Shown one piece after another: positions 1-8,443 of a DNA stretch of 34,116 bases. Position numbers and translations under genes: made by a program. The notes under the pieces are model-generated. The model saw only the letters and a program-made list of their open reading frames with translations, did no database searches and had not been told where the DNA came from. Each line of letters opens with the position of its first letter. The stretch's first letter is position 1. The stretch spans positions 1 to 34,116 of the forward strand of contig CAYPST010000037.1 of NCBI GenBank assembly GCA_964413425.1. The letters are read 5' to 3'. This DNA is from DATFLS01 sp964413425. Lineage in GTDB: Bacteria > Fidelibacterota > JAANXI01.

Positions 1-13
1 ATAGGGGGTAGCA

Positions 14-3000
14 ATGAAAAAGTGTATTATTTGGTCCGTTCTGGTTTTTCTTTTTATGACTTCCCAATCCTACGCACAGACAGGCAAAATTTCGGGGCGG
101 ATAATTGATGCTGAGACAGGTGAGCCGCTCCCAGGTGTGAACGTGATGTTAGTGGATACAGACATGGGGGCAGCCACAGGCCAAGAAGGGTATTATAATA
201 TTATTAATGTACCACCGGGGCAATATCATATCCGGGCCTCGTTCATTGGGTATTCCACAGTCACTGTCCGGGGCATAAGGGTGAATATTGACTTAACCAC
301 AACCCAAGACTTTGAACTACAATCGCAAGCCATAGCCGGCGAGGAGGTTGTGGTTGAAGCGACCGCACCGGTTGTTAAACCTGATATATCAGCCAATATT
401 GCGAACGTCAGCGCCGAAGAGATTGAATCAGTCCCGGTGGCCGGAGTCAGTGATTATATCAATTTGCAGGCAGGTGTTGAACCCGGAATGACCATCCGGG
501 GTGGAGGTTTGGATGAAGTCGCTTTTGTGGTGGATGGGTTGAACACCCGGAGCGGACGCGATGATACGCCTTTCACCGGGATCAGTTATACCGCGGTTGA
601 CGAATTCCAGATTCAGACGGGCGGATTTAATGCGGAATATGGGAATGTGCGGTCGGGTCTGATTAATATAGTCACTAAGGAGGGACCCAGAGACAGATAT
701 ACTGCCGATGTGATGCTCCGCTATACTCCGCCTCAGAAGAAATATTTCGGAATTATGCCTGACAATCCCAACTCGTATTGGATGCGTCCACATCTCGATG
801 ATGATGTGGCCTGGACAGGAACGCACGGCGCTGACAGCCCATGGGATAAGTATATGCGAGATAGTTATCCGCAGTTTGACGGGTGGAATTCCAGAGCGGC
901 CGTGGTGTTGAATGATGATGATCCCACCAATGACATGACGCCTGAACAGGCCCAGCAATTGTTCTTATGGAGAACGAGAAAAGATTTCAGCCCAGGAGTG
1001 CCAGATTATCAAGCTGATGGAAGTTTCGGTGGCCCTGTTCCCTTTCTCAGTTCAGCTTTAGGAGATATGCGGTTTTTCGGATCCTACCGGCAAACCCAAA
1101 AGGCATATATCGTCCCACAGATGAGAGAGAGCTATTGGGATCAGACTGGTCAATTAAAGTTGACCTCCAATATATCCTCCAATATGAAACTGATGGTCCA
1201 GGGGAGTTTGGTGCGTCAGGCCGGTATTAATCCTAGTAGTACCGGTTCGACCAGCATTTTAGATGGCACCATGCCGCAATATCCTTGGCATAATTCAGGC
1301 ATGGTCAATCGGATTAATTATAGTGATATCAACTATCCTATTTTTGCGTTTAATCTCTGGAATCCGATGGACATCTATCGCAACACGGTCGGAGCAAAAC
1401 TGACGCACAACCTGACGGCGAACACCTTTTATGAGATTAACCTGCAGCGCAAGTTCGTTGATTATTTCACCCGGCCGGCCCGGGAACGAGATTATTCCTG
1501 CGTCCAACAATTCGGAAGTTACTGTGCGGATGAAGCGCCCAGGGGATGGTCGTCCGGAGTCACCGATAAGCCCGGCGCCGAAGTGACCAATTTCGATCCC
1601 ACACATTCCATCAGACTGTCAGGACACTGGGGGAGTGCACGGGATAGCTCCAATGTGAGCACCTGGGATGCCAGTTTCGACATTACCAGCCAGATCAACA
1701 GGTGGAGTCAGATGAAGGCAGGGATTGAACTGATTTTTCGGGATTATCATACCAAGCACGGGGAATGGGATCCCTATATGGTACACCATCCCAATCCGAA
1801 ATATCTCTGGGATCGCTCTCTCACACAGGGTGCAGTGTATTTACAGGATAAACTGGAATTTCAGGGCATGGTTGCCAATGTAGGCGTGCGGATGGATTAT
1901 TTTATGCCCAATGAAAAGTTCTATGATTATGAAACATATGACAGAGCGTTTTCTCCTCTGATCGGGTTCAACGAATTGGACGAGTATGTGGAGATGAAAT
2001 CGGTTGATCCGCAGTTCAATTTTGCGCCTCGTCTTGGGATCTCCTACCCGATCACTGCGAATAGTAAATTATTTTTTAATTACGGGCATTTCCGTCAGAT
2101 GTTGCATGCCCAGGAGTTAATGGGTATCCGGGCTGTTCACGGGAGTCAGATTGATCAAATCGGGAACCCGACGCATCCGATGCCCAGAACCGTCTCCTAT
2201 GAATTGGGGTATGAGCACAATATTCTGAACCAGTTACTGTTGCGTTTGAACGGATACTATAAGTCAATAGACAAACAGCCGCGGGGCGTGTGGTACACGA
2301 GTGTCATGGGGCAGATCGATTATCAGGTGCACCGACCCTATAATTATGAAGATATCAGGGGCTTCGAATTAACGCTGAATAAAAACATCGGCCGATGGAT
2401 ACGAGGATTTGTGAATTATACCTACATGGTGAGAAAATCCGGTAATTTCGGATATGATCATCACTACCAGAATGATTTCGAGCAGTTACGGTATGAACGG
2501 GAATACTGGGGTTATCAACAGTGGACTCCGATTCCGGAACCATTCGGCCGATTTAATGTCACCTTTCTGTTGCCCCCGGATTTCGGACCCCGGTTTGCCG
2601 GGATTAATCCTCTAGGTGATTGGCGATTGAATCTATTGGGTGAATACCGCTCCGGTGATGTATTTACCTGGTCCGGCGGAAGCGGTTCCATTCCCGGCCT
2701 GAGTAATAACGTAAAATGGGCGGACTTCTACATGCTGGATATCCGGCTGGCGAAGAACTTCGATTTCGGTCTGGGTCGTGCTCAATTGTACATCGATGTA
2801 AATAACGTATTGAATCTGAAATATATGTACAGGCATTCCGCATTTGCCGGTCAGTTTGACTGGGAAAACTATATGTGGTCGTTGCATTTACCAGAAGACA
2901 CTTTCTCTGACCTGGAAGATGATCCCTATCCGTTCATCTACGGGGATGACCGGCCGGGAGATTACAGAAAGCCCGGGGTTGAATTTCAGCCGGTTGAGAT

Positions 3001-3265
3001 TGCAAGCGAGTTGCCGGATGGCGGCCCCGATTATCTTAAGAGACGGGCATGGTACTATAATACAAAGGAAGAACAATATTATGCCTGGCACGGGAGTTGG
3101 GACGCGGAAGCAGGAGAATGGACCACCGGATCCTGGGATACAGTTGACCCGGTTGCAGTGGATCAGATGGTGGAGGACAAAGCCTATATCAACATGCCGA
3201 ATAATACCAGTTTTCGATTTTTAAATCCCCGGATGGTCTTTTTTGGAATCAGATTCTGGTTCTAA
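14..3265 (+). CDS. TonB-dependent outer-membrane receptor with carboxypeptidase-like N-terminal domain
   Basis: This is probably a 1083-residue outer-membrane active transporter for a glycan fragment. A Sec signal peptide ends near residue 21 (SYA|Q). A carboxypeptidase-regulatory-like beta-sandwich follows at about 23-105 (GRIIDAETGEPLPGVNV, then YYNIINVPPGQYHI). A plug domain lies at about 125-225, with VDGLNTR and GGFNAEYGN..SGLINIVTKEG, which is the plug/barrel transition. The rest has the aromatic-rich pattern of a barrel and ends in Phe (FFGIRFWF), as outer-membrane barrels usually do. A GGGGGT Shine-Dalgarno sits 4 nt before the ATG. It heads a co-oriented run with the next two genes, only 25 nt upstream of the second. 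No SusD-like lipoprotein is present, so it is not a canonical SusCD pair. The substrate is inferred from the surrounding glycosidases only. Confidence 0.93.
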   Translation: MKKCIIWSVLVFLFMTSQSYAQTGKISGRIIDAETGEPLPGVNVMLVDTDMGAATGQEGYYNIINVPPGQYHIRASFIGYSTVTVRGIRVNIDLTTTQDFELQSQAIAGEEVVVEATAPVVKPDISANIANVSAEEIESVPVAGVSDYINLQAGVEPGMTIRGGGLDEVAFVVDGLNTRSGRDDTPFTGISYTAVDEFQIQTGGFNAEYGNVRSGLINIVTKEGPRDRYTADVMLRYTPPQKKYFGIMPDNPNSYWMRPHLDDDVAWTGTHGADSPWDKYMRDSYPQFDGWNSRAAVVLNDDDPTNDMTPEQAQQLFLWRTRKDFSPGVPDYQADGSFGGPVPFLSSALGDMRFFGSYRQTQKAYIVPQMRESYWDQTGQLKLTSNISSNMKLMVQGSLVRQAGINPSSTGSTSILDGTMPQYPWHNSGMVNRINYSDINYPIFAFNLWNPMDIYRNTVGAKLTHNLTANTFYEINLQRKFVDYFTRPARERDYSCVQQFGSYCADEAPRGWSSGVTDKPGAEVTNFDPTHSIRLSGHWGSARDSSNVSTWDASFDITSQINRWSQMKAGIELIFRDYHTKHGEWDPYMVHHPNPKYLWDRSLTQGAVYLQDKLEFQGMVANVGVRMDYFMPNEKFYDYETYDRAFSPLIGFNELDEYVEMKSVDPQFNFAPRLGISYPITANSKLFFNYGHFRQMLHAQELMGIRAVHGSQIDQIGNPTHPMPRTVSYELGYEHNILNQLLLRLNGYYKSIDKQPRGVWYTSVMGQIDYQVHRPYNYEDIRGFELTLNKNIGRWIRGFVNYTYMVRKSGNFGYDHHYQNDFEQLRYEREYWGYQQWTPIPEPFGRFNVTFLLPPDFGPRFAGINPLGDWRLNLLGEYRSGDVFTWSGGSGSIPGLSNNVKWADFYMLDIRLAKNFDFGLGRAQLYIDVNNVLNLKYMYRHSAFAGQFDWENYMWSLHLPEDTFSDLEDDPYPFIYGDDRPGDYRKPGVEFQPVEIASELPDGGPDYLKRRAWYYNTKEEQYYAWHGSWDAEAGEWTTGSWDTVDPVAVDQMVEDKAYINMPNNTSFRFLNPRMVFFGIRFWF

Positions 3266-3290
3266 GGTAGATAAATCAAAGGGATGTTAA

Positions 3291-5504
3291 ATGAAAATTA
3301 TCGTAAAACGGAGCATATGGAGTATACTTATGAATAATCACCCTTATAATCGGACTCTGCTTATTGGATTATTCACACTGGTTTTTATATTGATAGGATC
3401 ATTAAAAAATCTTAACGCACAATTTGTGGAAAAATGGTTGGCGGTGGGCGATTACCACCACCGGTATTCGTCGGCCGGCAGCCGGGATTACGCTGATTGG
3501 CAGTCGAAAATGGGAATGAACTATCCGGGGGTGTACGACCGGACCGGCCATTTCGCCTGCCAGGCCATGTGGATTACCACCACCAACTGGAATTCAGGTG
3601 AGACTGAACAGCCTCCCAAAACGTATGAAATTAAGACCGTTCATCGGGGACCACGGGAGCCCGGGTATGGACAATATTTCGGTATGGATCTGGACGTGAT
3701 CAGTAAATTTGAACCACCGAAGGTGTTTGTTGACGGATTGGAGACCTTCAAACGGCCAGTGTCTAACGACGAGGTCGACCCGGATATGAAGGCGGATCGT
3801 ATGGTCTATAATCGAGTGAACAGCGCCATCGGGGTCACCATGGAGCGATGGATCAGGCAGTTCAGCAATGAATACCACGATAATTATCATATAATTGAAT
3901 ACAAATTCACCAATACCGGCAATGTGGATGACGATGAAACCGTCAAATTGCCGGATCAGACCCTGGAAGGTGTACGTATCACCTGGATTAATAATTTCGT
4001 GCATACCTTAAAAGCGAGTGGTTTGCCGGCAGGAACCGCCTGGGGCCGGAATACCATGAATGATGTGGTTGGAGATGGAAATAAAACCTACGACATTGAT
4101 ATCCGGGCGGTCTATTCCTGGGCCGGGCATTTTCCTCCCTTCGATAAATGGAATACCGTCGGGGCACCGCAGATTACCAATCAGGGATGGCATACTGCCC
4201 AGGCCGATTCCATAGGACGGCTGGCCGGTTCCTCATTCATGGGCAGAGCAACCTTGCATGCAGATACGGGCCCGGCTGATTCGTCGGACGATCCGAATCA
4301 GCCCTCCACCACCACCTACCTGGACGGTGATGATAAATTGACATCCACCAACAGTCAGTTTGACGAGGCCCAGATGCACGAAGAATTCGAGCGGGTGGTG
4401 GCAGCCGGGAACGTGGCGCCCATGCACGCGGATGTGGTGGAGCCGCCCCCGGCTGCAAATGCGCCGGATCCTGACAATCCGGGGACGTTTGATCCCGTTG
4501 AATGGCGAACCCGATTCGCCAATCAGTATAATCGCCCCGATTTTATCACGGCGGGCGGGTTTAATAACGTGGTAGGCTACGGCCCGTATACCCTGGGTCC
4601 GGAAGAAAGTGTCAGTTTTGTAGTGGTCGAAGGCGCAGACGGTCTGAGTTGGAATAAGAATTATGTCATCGGACGAGCCTACAAGCAGGCCTGGGAACAA
4701 TACGGCCATCCGGATGCCGATACGGTAAAGATAAACTACGACGGGTCTTCCCTGACGAAAAACGAATGGGTCCTAACCGGCCGGGATTCCCTGATGGAAA
4801 TGATCAAGGCGGCTGAGGCCAATTGGGAATCGGGGTATACTATTCCGGAACCGCCCAGACCGCCTAGAGAATTTCTAGTGAGCTCAAGGCCTGGAAAGAT
4901 TGAATTAGACTGGCAAACGTATGAGGGTGCGAATGATCCTGAGGGAGGATGGGAGATATATAGGGCGCGAACAAGTATTGATAGTACGTTCAATGAAATA
5001 GCATCCTTGCCCGGATCTGACCGTCATTATGATGACGAAACTGCGGTGCGGGGGATAGAATACTATTATTATATTCAGGCTGTTGGCCCGGAAGTCACTG
5101 ATAATATTACATTTGATCCTCCAAAAACTTTGCGGCTGCGCAGCAGTAGATATTATACACAAACCTATGCACCAGCCAGCTTAAGGCGTGCAGCAGGCAC
5201 TGCTCTGAATCAGGTCCGGGTGGTCCCCAATCCGTATAATCTTGCTGCGGACAGAAGCATCCGGTGGCCGGATAAACAGGATAAGTTAGGGTTTCTGAAT
5301 ATCCCGGGGCAGTGCACCATCAGAATCTATACGGAAGCCGGTGAACTCATTCAAACTATCGAACATACCGATGGCAGCGGTGATGAATATTGGGGTATGA
5401 CCACCTCATCGAATCAACTGGCTGTCAGTGGGATTTACCTGGCTATCATCGAGGATCAAGAGACTGGTGAACAGATTATTCGAAAGTTCAGCATCATTCG
5501 ATGA
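3291..5504 (+). CDS. Secreted protein with Fn3-like domain and C-terminal FlgD/T9SS-type sorting domain
   Basis: The 737-residue product has an N-terminal signal peptide (LLIGLFTLVFILIGSLKNLNAQ). The large N-terminal part (about 45-520) matches no family I recognise. A fibronectin-III-like segment lies at about 525-625 (PPRPPREFLVSS, WEIYRA, GIEYYYYIQAV). The final 95 residues carry VVPNPYN, TIRIYTEAGELI, SGIYLAIIED and a terminal KFSIIR. This pattern is typical of FlgD-Ig-like or type-IX-secretion C-terminal domains in FCB bacteria. Two starts are plausible. The ATG at 3291 has AAAGGG 8 nt upstream. The ATG at 3330 has GGAG 7 nt upstream and gives a more standard signal peptide. The gene lies between a TonB receptor and a PorV-like gene, so a cell-surface glycan-binding or receptor-accessory role is inferred. 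Confidence 0.75.
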   Translation: MKIIVKRSIWSILMNNHPYNRTLLIGLFTLVFILIGSLKNLNAQFVEKWLAVGDYHHRYSSAGSRDYADWQSKMGMNYPGVYDRTGHFACQAMWITTTNWNSGETEQPPKTYEIKTVHRGPREPGYGQYFGMDLDVISKFEPPKVFVDGLETFKRPVSNDEVDPDMKADRMVYNRVNSAIGVTMERWIRQFSNEYHDNYHIIEYKFTNTGNVDDDETVKLPDQTLEGVRITWINNFVHTLKASGLPAGTAWGRNTMNDVVGDGNKTYDIDIRAVYSWAGHFPPFDKWNTVGAPQITNQGWHTAQADSIGRLAGSSFMGRATLHADTGPADSSDDPNQPSTTTYLDGDDKLTSTNSQFDEAQMHEEFERVVAAGNVAPMHADVVEPPPAANAPDPDNPGTFDPVEWRTRFANQYNRPDFITAGGFNNVVGYGPYTLGPEESVSFVVVEGADGLSWNKNYVIGRAYKQAWEQYGHPDADTVKINYDGSSLTKNEWVLTGRDSLMEMIKAAEANWESGYTIPEPPRPPREFLVSSRPGKIELDWQTYEGANDPEGGWEIYRARTSIDSTFNEIASLPGSDRHYDDETAVRGIEYYYYIQAVGPEVTDNITFDPPKTLRLRSSRYYTQTYAPASLRRAAGTALNQVRVVPNPYNLAADRSIRWPDKQDKLGFLNIPGQCTIRIYTEAGELIQTIEHTDGSGDEYWGMTTSSNQLAVSGIYLAIIEDQETGEQIIRKFSIIR

Positions 5505-5570
5505 TGGCTCCTGAGTATGTCATACGATGAACGTTATGAAAGAGGATACTTCACTTGTGAGGAGTTTATT

Positions 5571-6599
5571 ATGATTCAAGTAAAAGTCACAAAAATATTG
5601 GTTCTTGCGATGTGCTTATCTCTGCTGCCAGCGATTAATGGATTCGGACAAAGTCAAGAGGAAGGAGGAGTAATCGGCACGCAGAAACTGGCCCAGACCG
5701 GGTTTAAGTTTTTAACAATTTCTCTGGATGCCCGGGCAGCCGGGATGGCCGATGCCATGACTGCTCATAATACTGCTTCGACATCCCTATTCTATAATCC
5801 CGCAGGCATGGCCCGGATGGATAAAACGTTCAGTGTCGGACTGGGAATGGTCCAGTGGATAGCGGATATCGATTATAATGCGATAAGCGCTGCTGTTAAA
5901 AGTCCTATTGGGGTGATTGGAGTCTCCGGCCTCTTGGTACGATACGGTGAATTTTTAGAAACAATCAGGGCGGATAATGAAGCGGGGTACATTGATCTGG
6001 GGACTTATCAGCCCTCAGCTCACGCCTTCGGCTTGGGATACGCCAGGAGTTTGACCAATCGTTTTTCGGTCGGAGCAGGCGTTAAGATGGCCTACCAGAA
6101 TCTTGGGGAGGCTGCCATTGAACTGGATGAGAACGGTGATCCGATATCCAGGAAGTATGGAAAGCAGGTAGTTGCATATGATTTTGGTGTTATATATGAG
6201 ACTGGATTCAAAAGTTTAAATTTAGCAATGAATGTACGTAATTTCTCACAGGAAGTGACATTTGTGGAAGAGAATTTGGAGCTCCCTCTTACTTTTCGGA
6301 TAGGGATGTCCATGAATCTGGTGGATCTGACGGCTTTTAATCCCAACACTCACTCCCTTATACTCGCTATTGACACCCAGCGGCCCCGGGACTACTATGA
6401 ACAGATTAAAATTGGCGCGGAATATCAATTCATGAAGCGATTTGCAATCCGTGCCGGGTATATCGCTCCGCATGACGAATTGGGACTGAGCGCCGGATTT
6501 GGCCTGATAAATATCGCCGGCCTCGATCTGGATTATGCGTATTCAAGTTTCGGTGCGTTCGGAACAGTCAATCGCCTGTCATTGAGTTTCGGATTATAG
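5571..6599 (+). CDS. PorV/UPF0164-like outer-membrane beta-barrel protein
   Basis: I place the start at the ATG at 5571, not the in-frame ATG at 5517. The later ATG has a GAGGAG Shine-Dalgarno and begins directly with a signal peptide (KILVLAMCLSLLPAINGFG). The mature 342-residue protein starts with the family signature: TGFKFLTISLDARAAGMADA, then a segment ending LFYNPAGMA. Repeated amphipathic strands and a final LSLSFGL follow. This fits the PorV/PorQ or UPF0164 family of outer-membrane barrels. PorV shuttles proteins bearing a C-terminal sorting domain in type IX secretion. Its position right after a gene with such a domain fits a dedicated partner role, although many FCB genomes carry numerous PorV-like paralogues of unknown function. 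Confidence 0.82.
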   Translation: MIQVKVTKILVLAMCLSLLPAINGFGQSQEEGGVIGTQKLAQTGFKFLTISLDARAAGMADAMTAHNTASTSLFYNPAGMARMDKTFSVGLGMVQWIADIDYNAISAAVKSPIGVIGVSGLLVRYGEFLETIRADNEAGYIDLGTYQPSAHAFGLGYARSLTNRFSVGAGVKMAYQNLGEAAIELDENGDPISRKYGKQVVAYDFGVIYETGFKSLNLAMNVRNFSQEVTFVEENLELPLTFRIGMSMNLVDLTAFNPNTHSLILAIDTQRPRDYYEQIKIGAEYQFMKRFAIRAGYIAPHDELGLSAGFGLINIAGLDLDYAYSSFGAFGTVNRLSLSFGL

Positions 6600-6694
6600 G
6601 GCACACGAATCCGCATCCTACTCATTCGGGTTCACAGAAATTCGAACATTGAGTGGAATAAATTTCCGCTCATTAACTCACATTGGAGGATACA

Positions 6695-8188
6695 ATGGAC
6701 AGAAACAATCACTCTGCAGAAAATTCCTTTCGGCGAGCCGGAGGATGTCCGCTACACAGCAGCATGAGTCGGCGTGGATTTTTATCGACTGCCGGCGCCG
6801 GAGCGCTGGCTGCGGTTGCGCTACCGGGAACGCACTTCATCAGCACCAGTGAATCTTTTGTCGGGTCAATTATCGAGCCCTCCACGGATCGGAAAGCAGC
6901 GGTTATGGCTGTATTTGTACGCCCCGAGACAGAAGAATACTGGCTCGGCTGGCCAGGGGCATCGTATGATATTCAGGGCCACCAGGAAAAGTATTCTCTT
7001 ATTCTCAGAGAAGCAGCACAGAAGTACGATGTCGATTTAACCATCATTGATCAACCTATTCACAACAAGAGCACAATGAACTCATTTCTGCAACGGGTGC
7101 AGAAAGAACAGCCAGATGGCCTTATCATTACCGCCATGAGTCTGAATGATCCGGCATGGCCGCATATCAACCACATTGCGGAAAATCGGGGTGACATTCC
7201 GACCTTCATTTTCAGTCCGTTAGGGACTTCATTCACCGGCCATCTGCAGGGCACCCGGGATATACCGGGGGTTTTTGTCAGTGCTACCCAAAATCTTGAG
7301 TCACTCGAGTTTGGAGTCCGCGCGCTCAATACTATCAGGAGAATGAGAGATACTCGCTTGTGTATAGTGGCCGGAGATAAAACCGAAGATCGTCAGTTGA
7401 AAGGGATTGGCACAACGTTGCATTACATACCGCACACTCGTTTCCCGGATGAAGTAAAGAACACACCGATTGATGATGAAATTACCAGTATTGCGGATGC
7501 TTATATAAGAGAAGCTGAAAAAATTGTCGAACCTGACAGGGAGGATATGCTGAATGCTGCCCGGAATTATGTCGTAGCCAAACGGATAATGGAAAAGGAA
7601 AATTGCCACGGGATTTCTGTGGACTGCCTTCCCATGGTGGGCGACCATGAGATCCCGTGTCCTCCCTGTTTGGCCTGGTCCATGCTCCAGGACGAAGGGA
7701 TGGTGGGGGCATGCGAAGCCGATTGGAACGCATCCATCGGTATGCGATTGATCCACCTCTTACTGGGACGCCCCGGATTCATGCAGGATCCCGCTCCCAA
7801 CACCATGACCGATAATCTCATGGCCGCACATTGTGTGAGTCCCACTAAATTATACGGCTTTGATGGTTCCCGGGAGCCCTTTATCCTCCGCAGCCATTCG
7901 GAGTCCGATATCGGTGTGGCGACCCAGGTGTTGTGGAGAGAGGATGAGAAGGTTACCGTGATGGATTTCAATGGCCCTGAAAGCATGTATCTGGGTACGG
8001 GTAAAGTCGTTGGAAATAACGATACCCCCCCGGCAGGAGGATGCCGGACCTCCATTGAAATCACCGTGGATGACGTCGAAGATCCCAGAGATGTGAAGGG
8101 ATTCCATCAACTCATTATTTACGGAGATCATGAGAAAGAGATCAAGGCCTATGCACAACTGTCGGGAATTGAAGTAGTACACATCTGA
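6695..8188 (+). CDS. Tat-signal FucI/AraA-like sugar isomerase family protein (paralogue 1)
   Basis: The start is the ATG at 6695, 4 nt after GGAGGA; the in-frame TTG at 6683 precedes that site. This gives 497 residues. Residues 25-45 form a twin-arginine signal (SRRGFLSTAGAGALAAVALP), so export of a folded, perhaps metal-loaded protein is predicted. The rest resembles the L-fucose/L-arabinose isomerase superfamily. An N-terminal Rossmann-like part includes DGLIITAMSLNDPAWP. The C-terminal part has GACEADW (E341, D343), D373, AAHC (H379), LRSHSESD (H401) and GFHQLIIYGDH near the end. E341, H379 and H401 are candidates for the metal/catalytic positions of the fold. It follows the outer-membrane genes by 95 nt and is closed by an intrinsic terminator. 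The family fold is fairly certain; the substrate and whether it is catalytic are unknown. Confidence 0.8.
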   Translation: MDRNNHSAENSFRRAGGCPLHSSMSRRGFLSTAGAGALAAVALPGTHFISTSESFVGSIIEPSTDRKAAVMAVFVRPETEEYWLGWPGASYDIQGHQEKYSLILREAAQKYDVDLTIIDQPIHNKSTMNSFLQRVQKEQPDGLIITAMSLNDPAWPHINHIAENRGDIPTFIFSPLGTSFTGHLQGTRDIPGVFVSATQNLESLEFGVRALNTIRRMRDTRLCIVAGDKTEDRQLKGIGTTLHYIPHTRFPDEVKNTPIDDEITSIADAYIREAEKIVEPDREDMLNAARNYVVAKRIMEKENCHGISVDCLPMVGDHEIPCPPCLAWSMLQDEGMVGACEADWNASIGMRLIHLLLGRPGFMQDPAPNTMTDNLMAAHCVSPTKLYGFDGSREPFILRSHSESDIGVATQVLWREDEKVTVMDFNGPESMYLGTGKVVGNNDTPPAGGCRTSIEITVDDVEDPRDVKGFHQLIIYGDHEKEIKAYAQLSGIEVVHI

Positions 8189-8206
8189 CCAGGCTGTTGC
8201 CTAGTA

Positions 8207-8253
8207 AGGGGAGGATCCGCTGGAATTGCTCATTGATCCTCCCCTCTTTATTC
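8207..8253 (+). terminator. Rho-independent terminator after first operon
   Basis: A perfect 11-bp stem pairs AGGGGAGGATC (8207-8217) with GATCCTCCCCT (8235-8245). The 17-nt loop is followed by a T-rich tail (CTTTATT). It lies 19 nt after the stop codon of the first Tat-signal isomerase-like gene and separates that transcription unit from the downstream GH3 gene. Confidence 0.85.
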
Positions 8254-8443
8254 CTTCCTATTCGATTCCTTACCCGGCAGGAAAATCGGACAAAGGATAC
8301 GACAGAAAATATACCAGCCAAATTCGCTCGGAAACAATGGTGAGTAGTGAGGTAATATCATTCAATAAGATATACTCCCACACAGTATGGTAAAGATTTA
8401 TTCTACAATCAAATGAATCAATAAATTTAAAGGATATACAGAA

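Noticed and set aside
5517..5570. Upstream in-frame ATG extending the PorV-like gene by 18 residues
   Set aside because: The extension is charged and precedes the signal peptide; the ATG at 5571 has a GAGGAG site and a normal signal sequence.
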